Positions 50,940-60,187 of a stretch of 64,000 nt of DNA are shown piece after piece. Every line of letters starts with the position of its first letter. Positions within the stretch are counted from its first letter, which is position 1. The translations under genes were made by a program, and so were the position numbers. Source of the stretch: Fodinibius sp964490705 (GTDB lineage Bacteria > Bacteroidota > Rhodothermia > Balneolales > Balneolaceae); contig CAZBCG010000006.1 in assembly GCA_964490705.1 (NCBI GenBank), forward strand, positions 1 through 64,000. The letters run 5' to 3'. The notes below the pieces were generated by a model. The model saw only the letters and a list, made by a program, of their open reading frames with translations, did no database searches and had not been told where the DNA came from.

Positions 50940-53240
50940 CTATAATTTATACCGCAACGAAAAAAAGAAATGGCGATCGGCATTCACAAAATAGCCGGGC
51001 TCATCATTTACACCATCCGAATTGGTATCCACCGGTGCACCGCTGGTATAATAGACTTCATCTCCCAGATTTTTAACCTCCAATCGAAATGACAGCTTGT
51101 CGAGTTCGTAAGAAACTGAGGCATCAAAAACAGTATAAGAGGGCAACATCATTTCAGGATTGTTGGTCAACTCCAGGTACGACTCGCTCACAAACTTCCC
51201 GGATAAACCCACCGTCAAGTTCTCGACGGGAAAGAATTTCAGCTTCCCGTTTACAATCCACTCGGGACTTAAAATAGGCGTTTTATCGTTAAATGTATTG
51301 CCAGCTCCCGTTGTAAAAGAATCGATATTGCTCTGCATATAAGTCATATTGCCCTGAAACGTCATAAAATCCGTTGACAAATAATTCCACTGCAGCTCAA
51401 AGCCTGTTCGATAGCTGTCCGGGATATTTCGACGCTTCTGCACGCCAAAAGCGATTACTTCACCGATGGGCGCAATCTCATCCCGGAAATCCATAAAAAA
51501 GTAGTTCGCCTGCAATGCCAAATTCTGATAATTGAGCTTAACGCCCCCTTCGTAATCACGTACAAACTCGGGATTAAAATTATCGGCTCGTGCCTGACTA
51601 TAATTGGCTGATCCGAGTTGGAATCCCCCGAGAATATCAATTCTCGTGGGCTCTCGTTCCATCCTGCCCGCCGATGCATAGGCCGTAATATTGTCGGAAA
51701 ACGAATAGCTGAGCCCCAGCTTGGGATTGATGAATGTCCAGTTTTTCTCGATTGGTTTTTTCTCAGTCGGTCCCTCAGGCGGGGGACCAATAAAATCAAA
51801 ATCGGGATGGATGGTCAATTGCTGCGTGCGAATCTGCAGATCGGCAAAAATCTTCCAGTTGTCATTTGACCACTCTGCTTTGGCAAACCAGCTGAATTCT
51901 TGTTTGTCGGATTCATCTTTGTAATAGGGGTTTTCAAAATCCGGAGCGAACGATTCTTCGTTGATCCGATAAAAAAGGTATCCATGCACGCCCGAACTGA
52001 TCTCCCAGTTCCCCGAATCCCAAAAACCGTTCACCATCAGTCCATAACGGTCGTTGTAGAGCGGGTAATTGATCTGTGTCAGCGAACCATCTGCCTGTGA
52101 ATAGGTATAGAGATAGTCTCCTCCGGAGCCGCCATAATAGAGCGAAGCCGTAGTCTGAAATTCATCACTGAAAATGTGCGTATGCTGCAGTTGTACCAGC
52201 CGCTGACCAAAATCATCCTTGTCGTTTTCGTTCAGATAATTCGTGCGCGGATCATCTTCGAGATCGCTTTCGGCCACGGCCGAATAGCCCAGTCCATTTT
52301 TGGAACCGGCATCAAAGGCATTGATTTTGACCATATCATTTTCTCCAAAATAACCACCCGAAAAGAAAAAGGAATGTGCATTGGTACCGGTATTATCTCG
52401 GTAGCCGTTAGAATGAATGCGACTGTAACTGCCATAAAACGACCATTTATCATCGATCATCCCGGACGATAAACTCGTGTTGATGCGATAGCTGTCAAAT
52501 GATCCATAGCCTAATTCCAGCTGTCCGCCCTGTTCACGTCCCTCGATATTCACGCTCTCAAAGTTGATGGAACCGGCATACGACGCCACACCATTACTGC
52601 TGGTCCCGACGCCCCGCTGCACCTGTACCGACTCAAAACTGTTGCTGATATCGGTAAAGTTTGAAAAAAATACGCCGTGGTCGATCATGTCATTGAGCGG
52701 AACGCCATTCAGCGTCATATTGATGCGCTCTTGGCTGATGCCCCGCAGTCGCATGCTGCCATAATTGGCCAACTTAGTTCCGGATTCGGAATAAGAGAAT
52801 ATTGCCGGCGTCAAATCTTCCAGATAAAAAGTAGGCTGTTCGCCGTTATAAACCGCTTCGAGCTCTTCCTTTCGAACAATACTTTGCGCAACGGGATCGT
52901 CTTCTTCTGCCCGCACGCCCTGGATCACGATCTCTTCGAGGCTTACAGATGGATTCAGATACACCGTGAGATTATTCTCAATAGGAATTTCCTTGGTTTT
53001 ATATCCCACATAGCTGATTCTCAACGTCTGGACATCTTCGGGTACGTTGAGACTAAATGTCCCATCCTGATTAGTAACCGTGCCAATATTCGTATCGAGC
53101 ACAAAAATATTGGCTCCGGCAATGGGTTCGTTTGTTTCCTCATTAAGGACTTCGCCCGTTATGGTTTGAGCGAAAAGAGAAGTGGTAAATGACAAGAATA
53201 AACACAGCAACGCTGTGCGTTGTAGTAGAGTGGTAAACAT
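50940..53240 (-). CDS. TonB-dependent outer-membrane receptor, predicted thiamin uptake
   Basis: The 766-residue receptor has a signal peptide (ending LFAQ), a carboxypeptidase-regulatory-like domain (TITGEVLNEETNEPIAGANIFVLD...VGYKTKEI, about 25-105) and a plug domain (about 115-235, YGSMRLRGISQERINMTLNGVPLNDM). A 22-strand barrel follows, with a C-terminal Phe-rich FFFSLRYKL. A canonical TPP riboswitch lies directly upstream (53320-53405), so thiamin or a precursor is the expected ligand. A GGAGGAAC ribosome-binding site precedes the ATG. No SusD partner is present. Confidence 0.92.
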   Translation of the reverse strand: MFTTLLQRTALLCLFLSFTTSLFAQTITGEVLNEETNEPIAGANIFVLDTNIGTVTNQDGTFSLNVPEDVQTLRISYVGYKTKEIPIENNLTVYLNPSVSLEEIVIQGVRAEEDDPVAQSIVRKEELEAVYNGEQPTFYLEDLTPAIFSYSESGTKLANYGSMRLRGISQERINMTLNGVPLNDMIDHGVFFSNFTDISNSFESVQVQRGVGTSSNGVASYAGSINFESVNIEGREQGGQLELGYGSFDSYRINTSLSSGMIDDKWSFYGSYSRIHSNGYRDNTGTNAHSFFFSGGYFGENDMVKINAFDAGSKNGLGYSAVAESDLEDDPRTNYLNENDKDDFGQRLVQLQHTHIFSDEFQTTASLYYGGSGGDYLYTYSQADGSLTQINYPLYNDRYGLMVNGFWDSGNWEISSGVHGYLFYRINEESFAPDFENPYYKDESDKQEFSWFAKAEWSNDNWKIFADLQIRTQQLTIHPDFDFIGPPPEGPTEKKPIEKNWTFINPKLGLSYSFSDNITAYASAGRMEREPTRIDILGGFQLGSANYSQARADNFNPEFVRDYEGGVKLNYQNLALQANYFFMDFRDEIAPIGEVIAFGVQKRRNIPDSYRTGFELQWNYLSTDFMTFQGNMTYMQSNIDSFTTGAGNTFNDKTPILSPEWIVNGKLKFFPVENLTVGLSGKFVSESYLELTNNPEMMLPSYTVFDASVSYELDKLSFRLEVKNLGDEVYYTSGAPVDTNSDGVNDEPGYFVNADRHFFFSLRYKL

Positions 53241-53319
53241 AAGTTCCTCCGTCTTATAGGTTTATAAGAGCGGGAGATGAACTTGCAAGAAATGCTGATC
53301 AGTGCAGCAGAAAACTGCC

Positions 53320-53405
53320 GCCTTGGTTTCCCTACGCCAATATTATTCGGTTCAGGTTCTCAGGGTATGATCTCAGCCTGCTATTGCAAGCACCCCCAAC
53401 CTTTG
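53320..53405 (-). promoter_or_regulatory. TPP riboswitch (THI element)
   Basis: Read on the minus strand, the conserved core is complete: GGGGGTGC, then CTGAGA (complement of 53371-53376), ATACCC, GAACCTGA, an ATAAT loop, and GGCGTAGGGAA (complement of 53328-53338). P1 is GGTT/AACC (53398-53401 with 53325-53328). This matches the thiM/thiC-type element. The aptamer ends about 85 nt before the TonB receptor ATG. The expression platform is not obvious and may act on translation. Confidence 0.95.
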
Positions 53406-53510
53406 TTGGTTTGGTGTACGGCGTGAAGATACGAGACAACCTATTGATCATCAAAAAAGAAATGAACATAAATTTTTTAATTATTAGTTGCCGGCTGATA
53501 GAAAAAATCC

Positions 53511-53545
53511 ATTAACCAATAACAGATAACCAAAGACCAATCACT
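53511..53545. repeat. Heptamer array, NNTAACC type
   Basis: Five units of 7 bp start at 53511, 53518, 53525, 53532 and 53539 (ATTAACC, AATAACA, GATAACC, AAAGACC, AATCACT). They run into the stop codon of the minus-strand M14 peptidase gene at 53541. The upstream 100 nt (about 53405-53510) holds nothing recognisable. Confidence 0.65.
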
Positions 53546-56075
53546 GCCCTACCAAAAACACCGCATTACCAAACAGCAGCTTTCCGTTGTACCAAAAGGC
53601 CCGGAACAACGGATTATCAACCATATAAATCACAGAACCCTGCCCCATATTTTGGACGCCAAAAGTCAGCGTATTCTTGAGCTTTTCTTTGGCTTTGTAT
53701 CCCACAAAACCACTCATGTGCGCATCTTCTTTGGCAACGCCCACATTCCATCCGTCTTTCAGATATCCATACGCATCAGTATCGAGTTTGAGAGAGAAAT
53801 AGTGATCATCGTACCCGAAGGCCAGCGGATGACTGTTATCCATAGTGATTTCATAAATCGATCCACTGTTGTAGCTGGATATATTTTCACGTTGTTGCTG
53901 ACCATACTCATCCAGTACCGTCCCGGACTGGGGATGTTCCCCATCTTCATCATCTGATTTCTTAGCCAGATTAAATCCTTCTTTTCCGGCCAAAAAATCA
54001 TTGGCATCCTGCACGGCAATCAGCCTTCCGCCCGATGAGATCCACTCACGGATATCGCTCAGCCGGCTGCTATCGATAGCACTATTATAATAACCGGATG
54101 GCAAAATCAGTACATCATAATTGTGCAGGTCTATCTCATCAAAATAATCGGTACTCAGCAACGTAACGGGATAGTTGATCTGCCTATCAAAATAGTGCCA
54201 GATTTCGCCCACCCTATTCGATGAGGTTCCCTTACCAGAGAGCAGAGCCACCCGTGGTTTTTCGAGATAGCGGACCGATGAAGATCCAAAATCAGAGCCC
54301 GACTCTACAAATCCGGTGGAAACTGCATGAATCTGCTGGTGGTGTTTTGTGGCCAGCTCCTGTACCAAAGAATCAAATTTCTGGGCGCGATTTTTGTTAT
54401 CAGATCGCGTAATAATCAGCGTGCCGGGTGCATAGCTTTTATCGTCAATTTTAAACTTTTCTTCGGCGAACCGGACTTTGATGTCGTGCTTGAGCAGATC
54501 AGCCAGCAAATTGGCATCTCCCAGATCCTTCCATTCGGCCACATACGTATAGGGATTGCCATCCGTCGTATTATCAATCTCTTTTTGCGGAGCCGAAGCT
54601 GCCTCTACATTTAAACGCTCAGTCAGTGCATAACCATCCAGACCATACGCATAATGCTGCTCCCAAGCAGTGATATCATAGGTTACCGAATCCGTCAGCT
54701 CGGGACGCGGCTCAAAAAAGATGCGCGCCAGCACCGACTTGGGCTGATAGGCACTCACCAGGTAATCTCCCTCCTCAACCCACACCCGCTCGGTACTACC
54801 GGTATTGTAATTATATCCCGACAACCGCTGCGACTGCGACGCCTCTCCATATTTCACCTGGTGCTTATCGAGCAGCGCAAACAGCGCCTGCAGCTTATCG
54901 GGATTGTTATCCTTGTCGATCACAAAAGTCTTGTATTCTCCCTGCGGATTTTGCTGTGCCGTCCGGTAATACTCGGCAAACTGATCCACAAGCTGACCGG
55001 CATTGCGTGAACTCACCTCAACCGTTGACAATCCCGTAGTGTGGTGATGTGTCAACCGATCGGTAAGCGTTAGCGTATCGCCTTCGGGCTTTCGGATGCC
55101 CAGCCCCGAATATCCGCCACCGGCCTGCTCGTAAGTCATACCAATGGAACCATTAAAAATCGGATAGGTATCCCCGTAGCTGGGATAAAATAGATCAAAC
55201 ACTTCGCGTGTAAAGTAGAGCCAGCCGTTTTTGTTAAAATACTCCGCATGATTGGCACCAATGGTATATTGAAAATCGCGCTGCCATTCGGTAATCGCTT
55301 TGTGAAACGGTTTAGCCGCCGGTGCAAAATAGTAGGGCGATGTATAGCTCTGCTCATGAAAATCGACGTGGATATGCGGCATCCATTTCTGATATTCAGC
55401 CACACGCTGGCGACTCTCTTTTTGCGTCAGCCATGCCCAGTCGCGATTCAGATCAAAATAGTAATGATTCGTGCGTCCCCCCGGCCAGGGCTCGTGGTGT
55501 TCGCGCGCTTCGCCATAGGCATTAAACGTATCCCCAACCGTTTCTTTGTACCAGTGCACATAACGGTCGCGTCCATCCGGATTAAGCATCGGATCCATAA
55601 TCACCATGGTATTCTGCAACCACTCTTTGGTCTCGGGATTATCGGGACGTACGAGCTCGTAAATGGTTTTCATGGCCGCCTCGCTGCTGGATGTTTCGTT
55701 GCCATGCACATTGTAACTCAGCCACACGATGGCCGTACTGTCGGCCGTCGGTTCGCCATCAACCATCCCCGTACGCTTAAGGTTATTCATACGAATTTTC
55801 TCCAACTGCCCCATGTTCTGCTCGCTCGATATATATGCCAACATGAGCTCACGGCCTTCATTCGTGGTTCCGTATGTCTTCGCCTCCACCAACGCCGACT
55901 GCTCCGCCACATGCCAAAAGTAATCCATTACTTTATGATGGGGCGTCCATTGACTGCCCAGCTCATAACCTAAAAATTCAGAGGGCGACTGCAGACCGGA
56001 TTGTGCTTTTATCCCAGTTGTAATAAACAGTGCAAAAAATAATGTGAGGAAATATCTCGAAGCTAATTTTCGCAT
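53541..56075 (-). CDS. Secreted M14 family zinc carboxypeptidase-like protein
   Basis: The 844-residue exported protein (signal peptide ending IKAQ, about residue 25) has an M14 catalytic domain at about 40-380. The zinc motif HGNE is at residues 124-127 and MDPMLNPDGRDRYVHW matches the family. HIHVDFHEQ carries the further His. A C-terminal part of about 450 residues contains a Rossmann-like glutamine-amidotransferase-type segment (VALLSGKGTSSNRVGEIWHYFD, YDVLILPSGYY). This architecture is common in Bacteroidota secreted peptidases. The stop overlaps a heptamer repeat. Confidence 0.9.
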   Translation of the reverse strand: MRKLASRYFLTLFFALFITTGIKAQSGLQSPSEFLGYELGSQWTPHHKVMDYFWHVAEQSALVEAKTYGTTNEGRELMLAYISSEQNMGQLEKIRMNNLKRTGMVDGEPTADSTAIVWLSYNVHGNETSSSEAAMKTIYELVRPDNPETKEWLQNTMVIMDPMLNPDGRDRYVHWYKETVGDTFNAYGEAREHHEPWPGGRTNHYYFDLNRDWAWLTQKESRQRVAEYQKWMPHIHVDFHEQSYTSPYYFAPAAKPFHKAITEWQRDFQYTIGANHAEYFNKNGWLYFTREVFDLFYPSYGDTYPIFNGSIGMTYEQAGGGYSGLGIRKPEGDTLTLTDRLTHHHTTGLSTVEVSSRNAGQLVDQFAEYYRTAQQNPQGEYKTFVIDKDNNPDKLQALFALLDKHQVKYGEASQSQRLSGYNYNTGSTERVWVEEGDYLVSAYQPKSVLARIFFEPRPELTDSVTYDITAWEQHYAYGLDGYALTERLNVEAASAPQKEIDNTTDGNPYTYVAEWKDLGDANLLADLLKHDIKVRFAEEKFKIDDKSYAPGTLIITRSDNKNRAQKFDSLVQELATKHHQQIHAVSTGFVESGSDFGSSSVRYLEKPRVALLSGKGTSSNRVGEIWHYFDRQINYPVTLLSTDYFDEIDLHNYDVLILPSGYYNSAIDSSRLSDIREWISSGGRLIAVQDANDFLAGKEGFNLAKKSDDEDGEHPQSGTVLDEYGQQQRENISSYNSGSIYEITMDNSHPLAFGYDDHYFSLKLDTDAYGYLKDGWNVGVAKEDAHMSGFVGYKAKEKLKNTLTFGVQNMGQGSVIYMVDNPLFRAFWYNGKLLFGNAVFLVGQ

Positions 56076-56088
56076 GATTTTTGTTTAG

Positions 56089-56156
56089 TCATAAGTAGTA
56101 AGTAACGAGTAATAAGTAAGTATATCTCACTCATTACTTTTTACTCGTTACTTAGA
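56089..56156. repeat. Palindromic heptamer array (AAGTNN type)
   Basis: Four units from 56089 (TCATAAG, TAGTAAG, TAACGAG, TAATAAG) are followed, after a short centre, by inverted units (ACTCATT, ACTTTTT, ACTCGTT, ACTTAG). The arms pair over about 18 bp with few mismatches. The right arm includes the stop codon of the NTF2-like gene (56148-56150). The element spans the gap to the M14 gene start. Confidence 0.8.
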
Positions 56157-56684
56157 GTTAGAATTATTTGGGGATTGTTCTTGCAGCGCTTTTTTCACTT
56201 GGGCTACCACCGTATCAGCAATAGCGTTGGGGATGGGAATAGAAAGATTATAGTGAGCAATCTTCCAGTCACCACCCTGCTTTGTTAACACACCAGTGCC
56301 ACGGGCGGGACCTAAATTGGGCGTATCGAGCGATTCATCAAACCACGCGGTTTTGCCGTTATCAGAAAAATAAACATGACGCTCAACAGGCGTAAAATTC
56401 CAGGCCTGTCCCTGATCAAAATAGGGTTTGGCCCACGGACGAAATTCGGCGACGGTCCACCGTTCGGTAGCATCGGTACCCATAAAAATAGCGCTGTCGC
56501 TGGCAAAGTGATTAAAATACCGATCAAAATTGGCGTCCTCGGCCGCATCGTGCCAGTCATCTAACATTGTGTTAACCGCCTTTTGCCCAACTTGCTCCGA
56601 CTCCATATTACCACCGGAACATCCAACAATAATAAGCGAAACAACCAGTAGAAATAAAGAGCTGTTACAGGATTTTAAATTCAT
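56148..56684 (-). CDS. NTF2-like lipoprotein
   Basis: The 178-residue product has a lipoprotein signal with lipobox LIIVGC (Cys22). An NTF2/SnoaL-like domain follows: KAVNTMLDDWHDAAEDANFDRYFNHFASDSAIFMGTDATERWTVAEFRPWAKPYFDQGQAWNFTPVERHVYFS, closing with WKIAHYNLSIPIP. It would sit in the periplasm on a lipid anchor. The last codons lie inside a repeat array, giving the tail NNSNSK. It precedes the M14 peptidase gene on the same strand. Confidence 0.85.
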   Translation of the reverse strand: MNLKSCNSSLFLLVVSLIIVGCSGGNMESEQVGQKAVNTMLDDWHDAAEDANFDRYFNHFASDSAIFMGTDATERWTVAEFRPWAKPYFDQGQAWNFTPVERHVYFSDNGKTAWFDESLDTPNLGPARGTGVLTKQGGDWKIAHYNLSIPIPNAIADTVVAQVKKALQEQSPNNSNSK

Positions 56685-56926
56685 GATCAGACTAGTCTAT
56701 CTTTTAGTAAATTTGCTCACCAGTGATATAAGAATGAAGTAAATTTGGAACCAAATTAAAACAAAATATTTTACAATAGATAGGACATTTGTAATGAGTA
56801 TTCTTTGACTTAAGTTTGTGACTTCATTCAGAGAGGGCATCTTAGGAAAAACAATGAAGTGCTGGTTTGAATTAAGCATTCTATATTAACTAACAAAATT
56901 GTGCTTTAGGTAAGGTAACTGATATT

Positions 56927-58345
56927 ATGAACATACGGTCGTGGAGTATCTATGCACTGCTTGTAATCTCAATTGTACTAACAATTATCACGGGAATCTT
57001 CACTTTTTACGGAGAAGTAGAAGAAAACGAAGATACCCGCAACCTGTTACAGACGCATGAGGTCATTCACAATGCCAATCAATTGTATGCCATCCTGCTA
57101 AATGCCGAAACCGGCCAACGTGGCTACCTTATTACAGGTAATCAAAACTATTTACAACCTTATACAAATGCTGCAAAACGTGTTAATTACCAGCTTGACC
57201 AGCTTAGTACATTAGCACGAGACAAATCCGATCAGCATCACATCATTAAAAATGAGTTAAAGCCAGCCATTGACAAAAAACTGTCTGAACTTGAAGAAAC
57301 AATTACCCTTTTTGAAAAAGAAGGAGGGAAAGAGGCCCTTGCACTTACAAATACCCATTTTGGCAGAGAGCAGATGGATACGATCCGCAGTACACTCGAC
57401 AAAATAATTACCTACGAAGAGCAATTGCTCGAACAACAAAGAGAACAACTCGATCAAAGCTCTCTGCTGTTTAATATTATTTCTTATGGCGGGCTGTTCT
57501 TTATTGGAGTTACAATTGTAATAGCCCTGATAACCATCCGGCAAAAAAATAAAGAAAACCGACAACTTATCGATCAGCTCGAAAAAAGCAATACCATGCT
57601 TGCTGATCTCCATGAGCGAGAAGTTCAGCTAAGTAACGAGAAAAGTAAATTTATGAGTATGGCTGCACACGATCTTCGGAGTCCCTTAAATGCTATTATG
57701 TCTATCGCTGAACTCATCAAGAATGACCAAGACCAACTAACTGAGGAACAAACAGAGTATTTGGATTACATTTCGGAGTCGGCTCATAAAATGTCAACCA
57801 TGATTAATAACTTTCTGGATGTGCAAAAAATTGAAGAAGGAGAAAACAATACTACTCGTCCTGAAAATGTGAACGTTTACAGATTACTAAAAGCAATTTT
57901 AATGGGATCTCAACCAAAAGCATCATCCAAGAATATTAGCCTGAATTTAGAAAGTGACTGCAAAGACACCACCTTTTGTACCGACAAAGCAATGTTTTCA
58001 CAAGTGGCAGAAAATCTTATTTCCAACGCCATAAAGTATTCCCCCTCCAACACTACAGTTACGGTTTCTTTAACCGGCAACAAGAACAACAATGGATTTA
58101 CAATGTCAGTTAGCGATCAAGGCCCTGGCATTAAAAAAGAGGAGCAAAAACAGCTCTTTGAACCCTATGCCGATATCAGCACCCAACCAACCGGCGATGA
58201 GTCTTCGACAGGCCTCGGGCTGTCTATCGTCAAAAACAGAATGGATACACTGAGCGGATCTATCCAATGTGATAGTGAAATTGATAAAGGCACTACATTT
58301 ACCACCTATTTTCCACCCCTGGAATGTGAAGATGTTGCCGCCTAA
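56927..58345 (+). CDS. CHASE3-domain sensor histidine kinase
   Basis: The 472-residue membrane kinase has one N-terminal helix (about 8-28) and an extracytoplasmic CHASE3 domain (about 35-175: LLNAETGQRGYLITGNQNYLQPY). A second helix (about 185-205), a short coiled coil, HisKA with His248 in MAAHDLRSPLNA and an HATPase_c (NLISNAIKYSP, DQGPGIKKEEQ, STGLGLSIVKNRM) complete it. The CHASE3 ligand is unknown. No response regulator is next to it; polX follows after about 80 nt. Confidence 0.92.
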   Translation: MNIRSWSIYALLVISIVLTIITGIFTFYGEVEENEDTRNLLQTHEVIHNANQLYAILLNAETGQRGYLITGNQNYLQPYTNAAKRVNYQLDQLSTLARDKSDQHHIIKNELKPAIDKKLSELEETITLFEKEGGKEALALTNTHFGREQMDTIRSTLDKIITYEEQLLEQQREQLDQSSLLFNIISYGGLFFIGVTIVIALITIRQKNKENRQLIDQLEKSNTMLADLHEREVQLSNEKSKFMSMAAHDLRSPLNAIMSIAELIKNDQDQLTEEQTEYLDYISESAHKMSTMINNFLDVQKIEEGENNTTRPENVNVYRLLKAILMGSQPKASSKNISLNLESDCKDTTFCTDKAMFSQVAENLISNAIKYSPSNTTVTVSLTGNKNNNGFTMSVSDQGPGIKKEEQKQLFEPYADISTQPTGDESSTGLGLSIVKNRMDTLSGSIQCDSEIDKGTTFTTYFPPLECEDVAA

Positions 58346-58426
58346 GCAAAACGAAAATACTGTTAAACATTCCAGTATTTCTTACCTTTACCCATTCTAA
58401 AGTAATATCAAACTTATACGCCATCT

Positions 58427-60187
58427 ATGCCTGTAACAAACAATGAAATAGCCGAGCGTCTGCGCGAAATTTATCAACTGATGCAGCTGGCCGGCGAAAA
58501 CCGGTTTCGCGCTATTGCCTTTGATCGCGCTGCCCAAACGATCGAATCGCTCAACGATGATATCAACAAATATATCGAGAATGATTCGCTGACCGACATC
58601 AAAGGTATTGGCGATTCCATTGCCAGTGATATCAAATCGTATGCACAGGACGGCACCATTGACGTGCTCGAAAGTCTGCGCGATCGCATTCCGGCCGGCA
58701 TTATAAAATGGCTGGATATCTCGGGACTCGGTCCCAAAAACATTGCCAAGATACACCAAGAGCTCGGCATTTCGGAACTGGATGAACTCAAAGAAGCCTG
58801 CCAGGATGGACGGGTGGCTGAACTTGATGGACTGGGAGAAAAATCCGCGCAAAAAATCCTGAAGTCCATCGAGTGGATGCAACAATTCGATGAACGCTGC
58901 CGCCTTGATCAGGCTTTGGATATCGCTCGCCCCATGTATGATTTTCTGAAAGGTCTGGATGGCGTAGAAGCCATAGATGTAGCGGGATCGCTCCGCCGAT
59001 CCAATGAAACCATTGGCGATGTGGACATCCTGATTGGAGCCAAAGAAGAGCATATTTCCGACCTTTTTGATGCCTTTGTGGATCACGAACTCGTGGTGGA
59101 CGTGCTGGGACGCGGTGATACCAAAAGTTCGATCCGCACCGAAAACGGCCGGCAAGTAGATCTGCGGATTGTCAAGCCCGAGCAGTTCCCTGCGGCGCTG
59201 ATGTACTTTACCGGCAGCAAAGAACACAATGTGGTGCTGCGTCAACGAGCTCGCGAACGCGGGCTGTCGCTCAATGAATACGGTCTGTTCAAGCTTGATG
59301 ATGACGGCAACACCAATTTTGATGCGCCTATCGACTACTCATCAGAAACCGATATTTACGAGCATCTGGATTTGCATTTTGTACCGCCGGAGCTTCGCGA
59401 AGATCGGGGCGAAATAGCATTTTTTGAGGATCATGAATCAATGAATTTGGTCGAGGATGATGACATCCGTGGCATCATTCATGCCCACAGTACATACAGC
59501 GACGGCAAGTTTTCTATTAAGGAGATGGCCGAGGCGTGCATCGAGCGCGGCTATGAATATCTGGGCATTACCGATCACTCCAAAACAGCGGCCTATGCCG
59601 GCGGACTTTCGGTGGATGAAATCAAACAGCAGTGGGAGGAGATCGATCAGTTGAATGAAGAGTTTGAATCCAATGGAACTGATTTCCGAATCTTTAAGGG
59701 TATTGAATCGGACATCCTCAGCGACGGCAGCCTCGATTATGAGGATGAGATTCTGGACGATTTTGATTTTCTAATTGCCAGCGTACACAACGGACTGGAC
59801 ATGTCCCGCGAAAAAATGATGACGCGCTTCCGGAATGCGATTAAAAATCCCTATACAAGAATAATCGGTCACCCAACAGGACGACTGCTACTGCAACGCG
59901 ACGGCAGCGACCTTGATATGAATGAACTAATTGAGCTGGCAGCCGAGCACAATACGGCTATCGAGATCAATGCCAGTCCCCACCGGCTGGATCTCGACTG
60001 GCGGCATGGAAACAAAGCGAAAGAAGTGGGATTGATGTCGTCGATTAATCCCGATGCGCACAGTAAAAAAGGCATTGATGACATCCCCTACGGCGTGCGC
60101 ATTGCGCGTAAAGCCAAATTTGAGAAAGAGCGCATTCTCAATACTAAAAGTGCAGATGAAGTTAAGGAGTGGTTTAAATCCCGCTGA
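58427..60187 (+). CDS. polX: DNA polymerase/3'-5' exonuclease PolX
   Basis: The family-X repair polymerase has 586 residues. It carries N-terminal HhH motifs (TDIKGIGDSIASDI, ISGLGPKNIAKIHQELGI, LDGLGEKSAQKIL) and a nucleotidyltransferase palm with VAGSLRRSNETIGDVDILIG (catalytic Asp pair). The C-terminal PHP exonuclease domain (about 345-580) has IHAHSTYSDGKFS, GITDHS and SVHNGLDM. Both activities appear intact. It fills short gaps in base-excision repair and end joining. Confidence 0.96.
   Translation: MPVTNNEIAERLREIYQLMQLAGENRFRAIAFDRAAQTIESLNDDINKYIENDSLTDIKGIGDSIASDIKSYAQDGTIDVLESLRDRIPAGIIKWLDISGLGPKNIAKIHQELGISELDELKEACQDGRVAELDGLGEKSAQKILKSIEWMQQFDERCRLDQALDIARPMYDFLKGLDGVEAIDVAGSLRRSNETIGDVDILIGAKEEHISDLFDAFVDHELVVDVLGRGDTKSSIRTENGRQVDLRIVKPEQFPAALMYFTGSKEHNVVLRQRARERGLSLNEYGLFKLDDDGNTNFDAPIDYSSETDIYEHLDLHFVPPELREDRGEIAFFEDHESMNLVEDDDIRGIIHAHSTYSDGKFSIKEMAEACIERGYEYLGITDHSKTAAYAGGLSVDEIKQQWEEIDQLNEEFESNGTDFRIFKGIESDILSDGSLDYEDEILDDFDFLIASVHNGLDMSREKMMTRFRNAIKNPYTRIIGHPTGRLLLQRDGSDLDMNELIELAAEHNTAIEINASPHRLDLDWRHGNKAKEVGLMSSINPDAHSKKGIDDIPYGVRIARKAKFEKERILNTKSADEVKEWFKSR

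Noticed and set aside
55248..55973. 241-codon plus-strand frame opposite the M14 peptidase
   Set aside because: It is a shadow frame with no coding signature and no neighbours on that strand.
58397..59245. 282-codon minus-strand frame opposite polX
   Set aside because: It is antisense to the HhH and palm domains of polX; the composition is that of a shadow frame.
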